Shown here: piece by piece, positions 35,758-46,014 of the stretch
Layout: every line of letters begins with the position of its first letter
How positions within the stretch are numbered: position 1 is the first letter of the stretch
From: Hofstenia miamia
Taxonomy: Eukaryota > Xenacoelomorpha > Acoela > Hofsteniidae
Length of the DNA: 50,288 nt
Reading direction: 5' to 3'
Assembly: GCA_900660155.1 (NCBI GenBank)
Contig: CABFPE010000112.1
Span: 1,383,575-1,433,862, forward strand
Program-made: the position numbers and the translations under genes
Notes under the pieces: model-generated
What the model saw: only the letters and a program-made list of their open reading frames with translations
What the model was told of the DNA's origin: nothing
Databases searched by the model: none

Positions 35758-36383
35758 AATATTATATCAATAGTATCTACATATGTCATCTGTTTTGTTT
35801 GGAATTTGGTCAATGTTTTCGATTCTGCTTACTATATAGCTGAAAAATAATTTTGATTAATATTGATCTTAAAATGAATAGTTTTAATTTGTTTTAGTGT
35901 AAAAACTTTATTTCAATATACCCAGTCGCAAAAAATAACACTCAGTACACCAGCTTTTTTACGCATATCTAATTGAAAAATGCCTTAAAAACAAAAGCCG
36001 TTGCACATAATTTGTGTTTTACACTGTCCAAAAATAATTTCAAAAATCTTAAAGGTTCCTCTCTCTTGAACCTAAAACTTGCCGCATTTTATATAAACAA
36101 TCAAAACAAATGAAATACACTTGAATTTCTTTACCATAATGTTAAATGCGAACACACGGTTCCCATGCCTTTATAGGGCATGCCCAATTGCACATCTTAT
36201 TGAAATATTATATTTCTCGAAAACGTGAATACTTTAAGAACAAGTTGGTGTTAAAAATCGATGTTTATCCGGACTACAAAATGGCGATATTTTCTTAAAT
36301 ATAATTGTTGTGATGCTGCATTATTCTAGAATTCATCGTACCTTGCATAAATCTGCAGTTTGGTCAAAAGACTTGCTAATTAT
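35758..36383. other. Non-coding stretch
   Basis: No gene or repeat is recognised up to the TA flanking the next element. Confidence 0.45.
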
Positions 36384-36385
36384 TA

Positions 36386-37158
36386 CAGGGTGTCCATTAA
36401 ATATTTGCCAAAATAAAAGGCTGATAAATCGTATCTACATTATTCAATGGATTTTATTACGCTATGGTCTTGTCGCTAATTTGTGGGGATTCGATTTTTT
36501 GTTCAAATGCTTCACCTTTCATTTCGATTTTCAAATTAATTATTTAAAAATCGTTCAGAATCAGTTGCATTTAATTTAAAATGGATCTTGAACTTTCCGA
36601 TAAAATTTTGCTTTTGGAATGTTATATTATTGGTGGAAAGTCAATCACCACTGCCATACGAGCTTTCTGCACAGAAAAGCGGATAAAAAATGACCGCCAC
36701 AAACCACCTCTTAAATCAGTGGAGTACTTGATCAAAAAATTCTACGAAACTGGAAGTTTGCTTAAACAGAAACCACCGGGCCGTTCGTCGAATGATTTTT
36801 CTGTATGGCCGGTCATCAAGGCAAAGGTCAATGTGAGAAATTTCTCTTCCATCAACGATCTGAAAGATGCCATCGATGCGGAAGTTTCAGAAATCTCTCA
36901 AGATTATTTAACCAATTGGATGCATATTTGATTGAATAGTGAATAAACAAAATCAGATAGAAATTGAAACTAGGGTAAATTAGATGTCCATTTCCCAAGT
37001 TTTCTCCGTAAATCAAACTAAAAATGAAGCTTGTAATGTAAGCAAAAATCCAAATCCCCACACATAATAAGAAAGATAAGAACGTTACCATACTCATAAA
37101 ACCATTTTCCTATGAATTATTAGCTTTTAATTTTGGCAAGTATTTAATGGACACTCTG
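36386..37158 (+). mobile_element. Internally deleted mariner/IS630-type transposon, 773 bp
   Basis: The left end begins CAGGGTGTCCATTAAATA. The reverse complement of the right end begins CAGAGTGTCCATTAAATA. The match continues to 28 bp with two mismatches. TA dinucleotides flank both ends (36384-36385 and 37159-37160), as expected for the IS630-Tc1-mariner superfamily. A full-length element of this kind would carry a transposase of about 350-400 codons. Here only a 116-codon frame remains (36581-36931). Termini are well preserved, so the copy could be mobilised by an intact relative. Confidence 0.9.
36581..36931 (+). CDS. Truncated transposase: DNA-binding end fused to C-terminal tail, no catalytic core
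   Basis: This is an open frame of 116 codons inside the TA-flanked element. Residues 1-70 look like the N-terminal helix-turn-helix region of mariner/IS630-type transposases (DUF4817-like): MDLELSDKILLLECYIIGG, then PPLKSVEYLIKKFYETGSLL and a basic KPPGRSS, corresponding to the usual KxxGRP hinge. From about residue 74 it jumps to what is normally the extreme C-terminus: VWPVIKAKVNVRNFSSINDL, then a KDAIDAEVSEI segment, which fits the LWGxLKxxVY...ixxLKxxIxxEIxxI pattern. The roughly 200-250 residues with the three catalytic acids are absent. No stop or frameshift interrupts it. By analogy with the truncated KP repressor of Drosophila P elements, it could bind element ends without cutting. 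That role is inference. It may equally be an untranslated relic of a deletion. Confidence 0.7.
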   Translation: MDLELSDKILLLECYIIGGKSITTAIRAFCTEKRIKNDRHKPPLKSVEYLIKKFYETGSLLKQKPPGRSSNDFSVWPVIKAKVNVRNFSSINDLKDAIDAEVSEISQDYLTNWMHI

Positions 37159-37160
37159 TA

Positions 37161-40116
37161 CAATACTATATGAAAAAAGCGCCTAGAATTCTCTTCGTTT
37201 TAACAATATTTCTCTTTTTTAAACTGCCCCGCACAAAATAGGTCTGGTTCTTTCCTCACCAGCAAACACCAATAAATAAGTGCCCGAAATGTTTCACACA
37301 AATTCTTTTGGGAAACACTTTCTATTTTATTATTGTTGAAAATGGAACTGAAGCAAGCTGAATGTATTATCAAATTCTATCAGATGTCATTCTGTATGCA
37401 ATGCTCTGTTCCCGAACAAGATCGGTGATCAAGGCGATGCAGTTCTTACCCTTACCTTAATGCGGTATATCAAAGTATCCAAACATGGGAGTTCTTCGGA
37501 CATGCGACAACATTTAATTACTGCAATTCCTGTACGTTTACACAAATGTGCCAAAAAAAACTAAAAGATGGTCACATTTTAATATTTTGTCTTATACCCG
37601 ATTCGATTCCTCTACCTTAAACTGCATATGCCATTTTAAAAGGAGTGAAGTACTTAGAAAGGTTCACAATTTTTTAATGAAAATTTCAATTTTCTTAAAA
37701 ATGTTTTAAATTCTCTCTATACCTAATATTCAGGCATTCACAAGTTCTAAGCCCCATGGGCTTATTTTTCTATATATAGATTGCCCACTCAAGTCCCGTT
37801 AAGTCACACCTTGCGAAAATTAGATATCGCCATCGTCAAATGAAAGTGAAAAATGCGAGACTCTTATCCTTTGGTGTTGCAGATTTTTGATATATTTATT
37901 AGTTCTTGAATTTTTTCCAAAATGCTATTAAAATTTAAAAAATGACTACGCAATTTCCTGAATCTCATATTTTTGCGACGAGTTACGTTTCTTGAACTAT
38001 TATTCTACAACGCCAAAATACTAATTTGAATTGATCAGTTATTTCACAATTCATTGTCTTTGACAATATCGCAAAGAATCCCTAAGATCTACTGTAGAGT
38101 ATTATGGTATGTAGAATTATTTGAAATTTCCGGTGCACTTGCGGAATAGGCACTCATAAAAAATGAAATTCATTTACAATAATTATCACCTACATATAAA
38201 TAATTTTCAATGCTTCTATGCCAAATATATGCCTTTATTATATATATTATTAGTAAATTTAAATATTATTTATGTCCTATAGGCCTGCCTTAACATAAAT
38301 TTTTTTAAAGTGATTACTCAGCTAATGTACTAGCATTTAATATCATAGTATATGATAAATTAAACGAAAAGGAATTGAACATCTTAATAAGAACAATATT
38401 GAAATCACAAGAAAGTATGTTGGAAAAGGGCCAAAGTCCATTTATTTCAAATTCCCCGAGTTGCCATTTGCTTTTATTTTGTCAAAGTTTTTGCTAGACA
38501 TAAATATTATTTTAATAAACTGTTTTCTTTATTCAGTATCTCGTATTGCTCTGTTTATTATTTTCCGAACTCGAAGTTAATTAGTTCACTTTTCGAAAGT
38601 TGTGATGACTTATTTTCAAACTAATTTCTTCATGCGATTATGTTATGTCCAAACAAGGTCGACTCAAATTACCAAATTCTGTATGGCCTTCGACTAATAC
38701 AATACTCATTAGCCATAATCCCCAAGTCTAAATGAAATGGAAGTTTGATTTCAGTAATGTATTTTAGAAGAGTATACCCTTAATTAGCTTTTATTCCATT
38801 CTAAGCATTTTCCTGAAAATGAATGAATGGTTATATTATCAGATTTTGTTATAATAAGAAATGGAATTGGATTTAATTGGCATTGATATAAACTCATATT
38901 ATCTTTATATAATGAAGATATTATTATACTTCCTGCTTTGCTTTTACATTCCCGCAAATTTATAATTGTCTCATTTCAAAAAATGTTTAATCAATTATAA
39001 CTGTTTGATGCTTGCGTCGTCTGCAAATTAAAGCGAGAATCTGGAAATTTGGAACTGATAAAAATATTTAGAAACCCACATACCGATTCTTAACAGGAGT
39101 CCGAGCAGAACGTTATTTTAGTTAATTGCCTTGTAGTATCAGTCCTCATCTCGTCTTTTCTTCTGGTGGAGCCCTGGACCAGAAACCAGTGCCAAATGGA
39201 TTTATATTGGCGCAACATGCTCATTTCGTTGAAATTCAAATATAATTTTGAAAACATAAAAAATAAACGTTAACTCGTTCGAAAAGTAGAAATATGTTGT
39301 TCTGCAAAATTAGCATTAGTCATAAGAACGAAATGTAAAAATTGGTAGTATATTTTTGTAGTCAATTTATACCTGTGTTGGCAAAATTTTTGTATTTAAG
39401 ATTTTAAATGTAGTCATTTGCAGGAAAATACCTATGCTTGAATCAAATTCAACTCCTTTGCATAGTGAAAAGTTACTCCAGGGAATTTCATATGCTAGTA
39501 TCCCTGACTTTTATCAAAACTCCTGACTCAAAATACTCAGTATTCTCAGTTTCTGCAATGTCAAGATAAGCACTAATTTCCAAAAGGAAGAAATCTGACC
39601 ATGGCTTTTGCTGTTCAAAGATAGCAGATGTTCTTACTGATGACCAGTTTACCAGTAAATAGTACTCATGTACACAATTTTTGGTGTAATACATATATCA
39701 CTCTTGTATTTCGAGTCTCCCTCTTTGTAATCGACCACCGGTTGGATAGAGATGACCCCTAAACTTTTTAAGGCGTGCACCCATTACGACATTTTATAGA
39801 AAGTACTCAAAAACCACACTTATTTACTATAATTTCATCTTACATCTGCGAATTCATTTACCATGTTTGTGGTCATTATGACTCATGTACCTGCAGGACT
39901 CACTGAATATATACGGCCGTGGCATTGGCAGTATTCTAAATTGAAAGGAGGCTCACTGACAACTATTTAATTCAATAGTTATCACTTGTTTAGGCACCAA
40001 ATAGCGACCTAAATTAGAATTCGAATGGGGTTGTTTTCAGTGACTTCTATTGGATAGTAAATTAAACACTAAAGTGCACGTGTTTGTATATTACGTATTG
40101 TTGCAAAAAGAAGACT
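37161..40116. other. Non-coding stretch with a possible transposase scrap
   Basis: No gene is supported. At about 37339-37560 an ATG-led MELKQAECIIKFYQ and a later GSSSDMRQHLITAIPV in another frame faintly recall the two ends of another mariner/IS630-type transposase. There are no terminal repeats, so I do not call it. The rest is AT-rich sequence without recognised features. Confidence 0.4.
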
Positions 40117-41341
40117 ATGGTTAAGAAGTGTTATGTGCTACTTTGCACAACGGGTTATCGCCATTCAAAATATTTTAGTCAGTTCAGCTTTCCAAAACAG
40201 CCTGAATTGAGAAAAAGATGGCTCAATGCAATTAAACTAGTATCAATTGACTGCCAATTCTTTTATATGCAGTCGACATATCGAGAATAAATATATGCAT
40301 ACCACACCAAAAGGCAGAAAACGTTTGCGGTGGGAATTATTTCCAGTGCCAACAATTTTTGATTTCGAGAAATCCTTAAAAGAAATTCGAATTCATGAAA
40401 GACATCCTCCGAAAATGCGTGGCATTTTTAAAGATGAGCTTAAGGATATTCTCATCGATGTTTCTTCTATTTTGACTCATGCAGGGTGGAACTATTCTGA
40501 AAACGATGATGAATACAAAATATTTTTCAAACTTGAACAAACATCCGTTACACAAATTGTTGTAGATTCTTTTGGAAAGGTTAAAATGTAATCTTTTGGC
40601 AAGGAAATATGTTATCCTGAGTGTTTACGAAAAAGCATGGCTGCAAAGTCACGAAAAAATGTGAGTTAGAAACGCTGTTTACATATGTAATAAATGAAGC
40701 GAAAATGGATAGCGAACATTTGTTGCTGAATACTCTGTATAAAACTTCTCGAACTGCTGGTATGGTATATTTCGGTTATTTTATTCATATTTATTCATAT
40801 TATTGTAAGTAATACATACATAAAATGATTTTCTAGAGAATATTTTTCTACTAAAATTTTGTTTCTCTATTGCCAAATAATAATTAATACTATGATAACC
40901 GAAATCTACCACAGATAAAAGAAAAAGTGATCCCTATTCCAGTGAAGTAATTAAATTTTCACTCAAACTGCGATATACACCACTACAAGCATATCAATTG
41001 GTGTCAGAATATTTCCCGCTACCCCACAAACGAACGCTTTCTAAATTAGTTGAAGGAAACATTAACTCTCTCAAAATGATTAAACTAATGAGAGAAAACA
41101 ATGAAATTGATAAAGATTGTATCATTTTAACAGATGAAATGTTTCTAACTCCAGATGCTTCATATGATAGTGTTTCTTTCGGTGGTGTATCTGATCAAGG
41201 GTTTCTATATACTAGCGTTTTATATTTTATGCTAAATTTTTTGAAACAGCAGATATAGCCTACGAAAAATTCGTTTTTATTTGCAAGCAACTTCTTGAAA
41301 TTGGAATTAATGTTCTTGCAGGAGTAAGCGATAATCATTCG
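40117..41341 (+). pseudogene. P-element/THAP9-like transposase, frameshifted
   Basis: From the ATG at 40117 the protein begins with a THAP zinc finger: CYVLLC (C-x4-C), FSQFSFPKQPELRKRWLNAI, then CSRH (the C-x2-H half) and PVPTIF (family AVPTIF). The C-x4-C half and the CSRH half are in different frames, so a frameshift lies near 40235-40250. After a stop at 40591, fragments continue to a donor-like GT near 40760, and an acceptor AG at 40913-40914. Then comes a P-superfamily core: FSLKLRYTPLQAYQLV and PLPHKRTLSKLV, then a DEMFL segment with the first catalytic Asp. After one more shift come FICKQLLEIGINVLAG and SDNHSVN, a likely second catalytic Asp. Stops and shifts make it non-functional as it stands. 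THAP plus this core is diagnostic of P-type transposases. Host THAP9-type genes share it, but the decay and surrounding transposons favour an element. I did not find its inverted repeats. Confidence 0.8.
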
Positions 41342-42160
41342 GTAAATGTACATTTGTAAAATAGTTTAAGTATTTTTAGTAAATAATTCAGTTTGTTTTT
41401 TTTGTTAACATTATAAATGTATTTTAGTTATTGTTATTTTATTTTGTTCTTTGTTATTTTTCATGAATTTCATTATTAACACATGAAATTGTGTTTGGGC
41501 CTCCTTTTTAACAGACTTGCTGCTAATGCCATGGCCGTGTATATTCAGTGGGCCCTGGTTAGGATAAGTGAAAGCACCAAAAATGTTCCATTTACGACCC
41601 TGATGTTTGCAATACGCTGCATAAGTAGTGGATATTTCAGGGATTCTTTTGAGGAAGAATTACTTCTTGGTAATACTTTATTAAGTAATTTTTGCAAAAT
41701 TTACATAAATATTACATTTAGATTTGTAGTTTGTATTTTGTTTAACAGCCGTCCATCGAAAATCTGTTATCTATTTCATGGAGCAAGATCTGTATACTGC
41801 ATTAATTCTCACCTGGATTTCAACTGACTATAACGAATTAAATATTGATAACCAAATTTCAACGGAAAAAACAAGAATAATAAACCACCTTAATAAAACT
41901 TTTAAGGAACTTTGCAATTACATTTTTCCCCAATTTAACAGTAAAGAAAATATTCAACAATGTACAGCAAAAACACATTTTTCTTTTATTTTCAGAAATA
42001 TTGGTGAATTAAAATCTATATTAAGAAACTTGACAAAAATAACTCAACTGCCTCTTATAATCTTCCAATCTTTATTATTAAGTCCTTTTTCATATTTTTA
42101 GTGCACTTGCTATTTGCATTTAACCAATGTATATTTGAAAACAACGAATTTGAGGAAATC
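41342..42160 (+). other. Coding-like fragments of unclear origin
   Basis: Two plus-strand open stretches follow possible acceptors (TTTTTAACAG before 41514 and TTGTTTAACAG before 41750). One encodes FAIRCISSGYFRDSFEEELLL, the other KTRIINHLNKTFKELCNYIF. They could be the decayed C-terminus of the P-like transposase, part of the following LINE, or a third element. I cannot place them. The first faintly recalls the EEELLF stretch of ZBED-type domesticated transposases. Confidence 0.3.
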
Positions 42161-42164
42161 TTTA

Positions 42165-43770
42165 AAAAAATCCGACCCAAGTCCTCTATATGAAACGATG
42201 GCCCCGAAGATTAAGCAATTATAGACCCATTTATATTAGTAATCCCTTTAGCAAATATTCCAAAAAATTACTAAATAATCAAATAAAAAATATTCTATCG
42301 AAAAACAATTTAGTTTTCGTAATAGTTATTGCACTCAAGATGCAATTTTATCAATATCAGAGCACATAAAATCTAATTTAACCCTAAATAAATGCAGCTG
42401 CTTTGCCATTCTAGATTTGAGCAAATCTTTTAACTCGATGAATTTTGAGATATTGAAAGACGTGCTTAATTTACCATGATCTTATTTATCTGATTATCGA
42501 AATGTTCCAAGCGGAGTTCCACAAGGGTCTATACTTGGCTCATTACAAGGCTCGTGGGTCGCATTTGAAATTTAGGGGGCCATTGCCTGGCAAAGTTTAA
42601 TAAATTCATCATAGTTTTACTCATATGAAATAGTTTCGCACTTTTTCATAGAATTTCTAAATAGAATGGCATTAGTGTTTTATATATCTTTAACTAAAAT
42701 ATATTCATGTAACTTAGTTACATTATATTAGAATTAATGTTATGGAGTTTTGTATCCAGAATGCCAAGAGGAAGGGGCCAACTAGCCCAACAAGGAGGGC
42801 CATGCCCCTGGCCTTCCATTAGCCACGGCCCTTCCCATTACTATTTTTGTTTATATTGATGATCTACCAAAACTTTGTTTAAATACTATTCGTAAATATC
42901 CTGACCTTTTCGCAGATGATATTAAATTATGCTCTGCATCTCTATCACTAATTTAAGAAGATCTTGCTGTGATTCAAAATTAGGCCTATAACTGAAATGA
43001 AGTTTAATAGTTAATAAATTTCAATTATTTTCTTTACAATATTCAAGCTTGCTTCAAATAATGGAAATATTATAAATTCGTCAAATTCTTTTAAGGACCT
43101 TGGAGTTTATGTCTTCAAAAATTTGTCATTGGACAGCCATATCTCTAACAAAATTAAAGCAGCAAATTATACATTCCTTTATCGTAAGCGTAATATTCCT
43201 TTTAATACCAATCTTCGAGCAAAAATACACTTATATAACACTATAACAAAATCTAAACTGACCTATGCTTCTTAAATATGGTATTGCAATTCATCGAATC
43301 TTAATATAGTTGACATTGCAAAGACACTGTAAAAATGGATATTACCACTTGGAAATTATAAGAAAAGACTTTTAAAACTAAACATATTGCCTATTTCTTT
43401 GTATTTAGAAATCTCAGATCTGCTGTACCTCAACAAACTTTTAAACCATAAAGTAGATTTAAATTATAAAGATTTCATCAACAGTTTCATTCCTCTCACT
43501 GCAACAGAAGATCAACCAAAACAGTTTTCATGTCAAAATATCTGAATAAAAAATCTACAAGTAATTTATTTTTCCACAGAATTGTTAAAGTAGCAAATTA
43601 TGTGCATCTCCATACTGAGATTGATCAATTCGATTGTCCAAAAAAAGTTTCAAAAGCATTGAAATAATTTTTTTGGCATTATTTCTCTAAATATTACAAC
43701 ATTAATAATCGTTGTTCTTTTCATCTTATATGCAATTGCTCTTCTTGCAAAGAAAAGAACTCTTATTTAT
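42165..43770 (+). pseudogene. Decayed LINE reverse transcriptase
   Basis: Reading through several frameshifts on the plus strand gives the RT of an APE-type LINE in order. SNYRPI starts near 42215. Then come CFAILDLSKSFNSMNFEIL (the first catalytic Asp region, normally FLDLSKAFDxV), SGVPQGSILGSL (42508-42543), YIDDLP, FADDIKLC (the YADD box, about 42909), KDLGV near 43095, and a thumb/C-terminal region ending in a cysteine-containing tail near 43760. About 30 residues between SYL and SGVPQG are deleted. The gene is interrupted by a hAT-like MITE at 42547-42833, and the Tc1 foldback lies at its 3' end. It is clearly inactive. Clade cannot be set reliably by eye. Confidence 0.85.
42547..42833. 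mobile_element. hAT-like MITE, 287 bp, inserted in the LINE RT
   Basis: The ends are AAGGCTCGTGG and (reverse complement) AAGGGCCGTGG, 9 of 11 identical and exactly terminal. They are flanked by an 8-bp target duplication with one mismatch: CTCATTAC at 42539-42546 and CCCATTAC at 42834-42841. An 8-bp duplication is the hAT (or P/hAT-like) signature. Removing the element and one flank copy joins SILGS to LLFL, restoring the PQGSILGxLLFL motif of the RT, which proves the boundaries. There is no coding capacity. Confidence 0.85.
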
Positions 43771-43776
43771 TTTGTA

Positions 43777-44505
43777 CCCTCTGTCTTAAAAGTCTGGTCA
43801 CATCAAATTTAATCAATTACTGTGCAGTGGAAATTCCATTCACGTAGCTACCATAAATCGATTATCAACATAGTTTTGTGATTGGTCGAAATTATCGTTG
43901 TATTGGATTACGCATATAAATTAACTGTGTGTAGTTGATAAAAATCATTTGCACGAAAAATGAATAGAGAAAACAGAAATAGTGAACTTTCCGAAAGAGA
44001 CAGGTTGGACATTTTATTACGCTATCAGAGAATAAAGGACAATGTTGGAGATGAATCACTACAAGATCTATGCCAGGAATATCACATTACTCGAGAATAT
44101 CCATCGCGATTAAAACGGAGATATCAAGAACGAGGTCCGTTAAAATCACAACAACGAAGTGGCCAACCCAATAAAGTGAAAGACTCAGTATTCCAAAATC
44201 GGACTGAGGCACAGATCTTGTAGTGATTCATCTCCTACATTGTTCTTTATTCTCTGATAGTGTAATAAAATGTCCAACCTGTCTCTTTCGGAAAGTTCAC
44301 TATTTCTGTTTTCTCTATTCATTTTTCGTGCAAATGATTTTTATCAACTACACACAGTTAATTTATATGCGTAATCCAATTCAACGATAATTTCGACCAA
44401 TCACAAAACTATGTTGATAATCGATTTATGGTAGCTACGTGAATGGAATTTCCACTGCACAGTAATTGATTAAAATGGATGTGACCAGACTTTTAGGACA
44501 GAGGG
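43777..44505 (+). mobile_element. Tc1/mariner foldback element with 298-bp arms
   Basis: The termini are CCCTCTGTCTTAAAAGTCTG and the matching inverted CCCTCTGTCCTAAAAGTCTG, flanked by TA on both sides (43775-43776 and 44506-44507). The inverted match does not stop at the terminus. It runs for 298 bp with no indel and about eight or nine mismatches (43777-44074 against 44208-44505), leaving a 133-bp loop. The arms include the 5' region and first 38 codons or so of a transposase gene, so the right arm is an inverted copy of the 5' end and not a normal 3' end. A transcript would fold into a long hairpin. Confidence 0.9.
43960..44223 (+). CDS. Transposase N-terminal fragment inside the foldback element
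   Basis: This is an open frame of 87 codons. It starts in the left arm, crosses the loop and stops (TAG at 44221) in the right arm. Residues 10-55 have the helix-turn-helix layout of Tc1/mariner transposases: LSERDRLDILLRYQRI, then SLQDLCQEYHITREYPSRLK. They are followed by the basic hinge RSGQPNK, equivalent to the RxGRP motif. It is cut off before the catalytic domain. A second, minus-strand ATG in the right arm (about 44322) starts the same N-terminus and diverges after about 38 codons. If expressed, the product could bind element ends but not transpose. This is inference. Confidence 0.65.
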   Translation: MNRENRNSELSERDRLDILLRYQRIKDNVGDESLQDLCQEYHITREYPSRLKRRYQERGPLKSQQRSGQPNKVKDSVFQNRTEAQIL

Positions 44506-44639
44506 TACATCATATTTATTTATTTGTGATTTTCTTTTAGGAAGTAAAGTCGTTTAATAAAACAAAATAAATATTTTATTAAACTTTGATGAGAAATCTA
44601 TTAATTTAACCTTAAACAGCCTGGTGATTTTTAAAAAAA

Positions 44640-45000
44640 AATTTCACGATCCTCATATCGAAATACAATATCTTCCAAGGCTTACTACTAGAGCCTCAAA
44701 AACACAAAGTTTTTCTTCTATGGAGTAGTATGAGTTAGAAAGATCACGCATAATAAATAAAAGTGAATTCAATTTATTGATGAGTTTAGTACCATTAGCT
44801 GTAAATTTTAGATTTTTCTGAAAAGTGACACAAAAAATGTTTGCATTGGTAGTAGTAGGATATGAAATGTTTTGAACTGAAAATTACAAAAATTATTTAC
44901 ACTAAGGCAAAATTCCATTATCAAAGTTTTTTTGACATTTATTTTTAGGTTACATGACTTTGTATATTCATTTATGTTGTTAATTTCTTCATCTAACATT
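44640..45000 (-). pseudogene. LINE RT, C-terminal part
   Basis: The minus-strand frame from 44999 encodes INNINEYTKSCNLKINVKKT followed by LIMEF, the segment that follows the YADD box in LINE RTs (INxWCxxxxLxINxxKTxxMxF). Continuing leftward in another frame is NLKFTANGTKLINKLNSLLF, then a RDLSN segment, the thumb region. The YADD box itself and the sequence between 45000 and 45090 are degraded. Frameshifts make it inactive. Confidence 0.7.
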
Positions 45001-45089
45001 TTAGATTGAATTGACTAATTGAATTTTTGTAACACGGAGTACACAATGTAGAATCCTCGGAATATTTTATAAGTATATTTTCAGGATTT

Positions 45090-45683
45090 TTTGTCTTTAG
45101 CTGGTCACTGGCAGCAGAATATTTGGGCTTACAAAGAGCTTATGAACAATTCCTTCAAGTAAACGAACAGATAATGAAGTAACATTAATACCTCGAATCT
45201 CACTATCCTTTTGTGCTAAGCCAACTTTTGAAAGAGGATGTAAGTTTGCACGTTTGAAGATTTCAGGAAATATACCTTGTAGCATTCCAAAGATTGTGAT
45301 ACACAGGTGCTAAAATATCCCAATAGTTTCGTGAAAAACCAGTATGGAATTTCATTGGGTCCAGATGAAGATTTCCTACATGTTCTAAGTTGATGAGAAA
45401 CAATATTTAGAGGTAAAGTTAAAACTGGAGCGTCAATATTCCTAAAATGTTCTGGTCGTGTTGATCGCATTGCTAAACAATTATTAAGTGTTTCACCATC
45501 AAATTTGGATTCATCAATTCGTTTGTTTGCGAATTTTCGGTGTGTAATATAATCCATTTTCTTCCACCAGTATTGAACTCCTCTTTTGGCTGTCGAATAT
45601 AACAGCATTTCTTGAACTCTTTTAGAAAGAGCTTGCGCTTTATGACTGTTACCAGTATAGAAGGTTCTGTTTTTGAGCTTTAA
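45090..45683 (-). pseudogene. LINE RT, N-terminal part
   Basis: The minus-strand frame entering from the MITE junction encodes LKLKNRTFYTGNSHKAQALS and, further on, KSSSGPNEIPYWFF (family KxxGPDxIPxxxL). After a frameshift come FPEIFKRANLHPLSK and RGINVTSLSVRLLEGIV (family FPxxWKxAxVxPIPK and RPISVxxxxxKxxEKxV). It is the direct continuation of the endonuclease ORF once the MITE is removed. At least one frameshift lies near 45230 and a stop near 45097. Confidence 0.85.
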
Positions 45684-46010
45684 CACGTTGAGCCCGTACG
45701 TTTTATAGGTCGACATTCCTGTGTGACGTAATCGGTTTTACTGCGTTATGGTTAACTAAACACTCATATAGTTATTCTAGCACGTGAAAATTGTCAGTGT
45801 AAAGGCAAGAGAGATTGTTTATGTAAGTGTCCACCGGTGGTACATGACGTCAGTATGTTATTATTCACTGCTCTAGACGTCGTGCACTATGAATAGTTCT
45901 TTTTTNAAAGACGAAGAGAATTGATGTCATGTATGTACCACCGGTGGTACACGGCGCCTACAGTGAAATACGTAAATGTACCACCGGTGGTACACAACGC
46001 CGTAAACGTG
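45684..46010. mobile_element. piggyBac-like MITE, 327 bp, inserted in the LINE ORF2
   Basis: It is flanked by an exact TTAA duplication (45680-45683 and 46011-46014). Termini are CACGTTGAGCCCGTACG and, inverted, CACGTTTACGGCGTTG. The first six bases match, and both lead into GC-rich sequence typical of this group. Deleting the element and one TTAA joins KYFL to KLKNR in frame, restoring the LINE protein exactly. The interior carries the 16-bp palindrome GTACCACCGGTGGTAC twice perfectly (45935-45950, 45978-45993) and once in partial form (about 45831-45843). There is one N at 45906. Non-coding. Confidence 0.9.
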
Positions 46011-46014
46011 TTAA

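Noticed and set aside
36310..36579. 89-codon frame upstream of the transposase fragment
   Set aside because: It runs across the element's left terminus and host flank, so it is not a conserved unit.
37339..37560. Another mariner/IS630-type micro-element
   Set aside because: Only two faint peptide similarities in different frames and no terminal inverted repeats.
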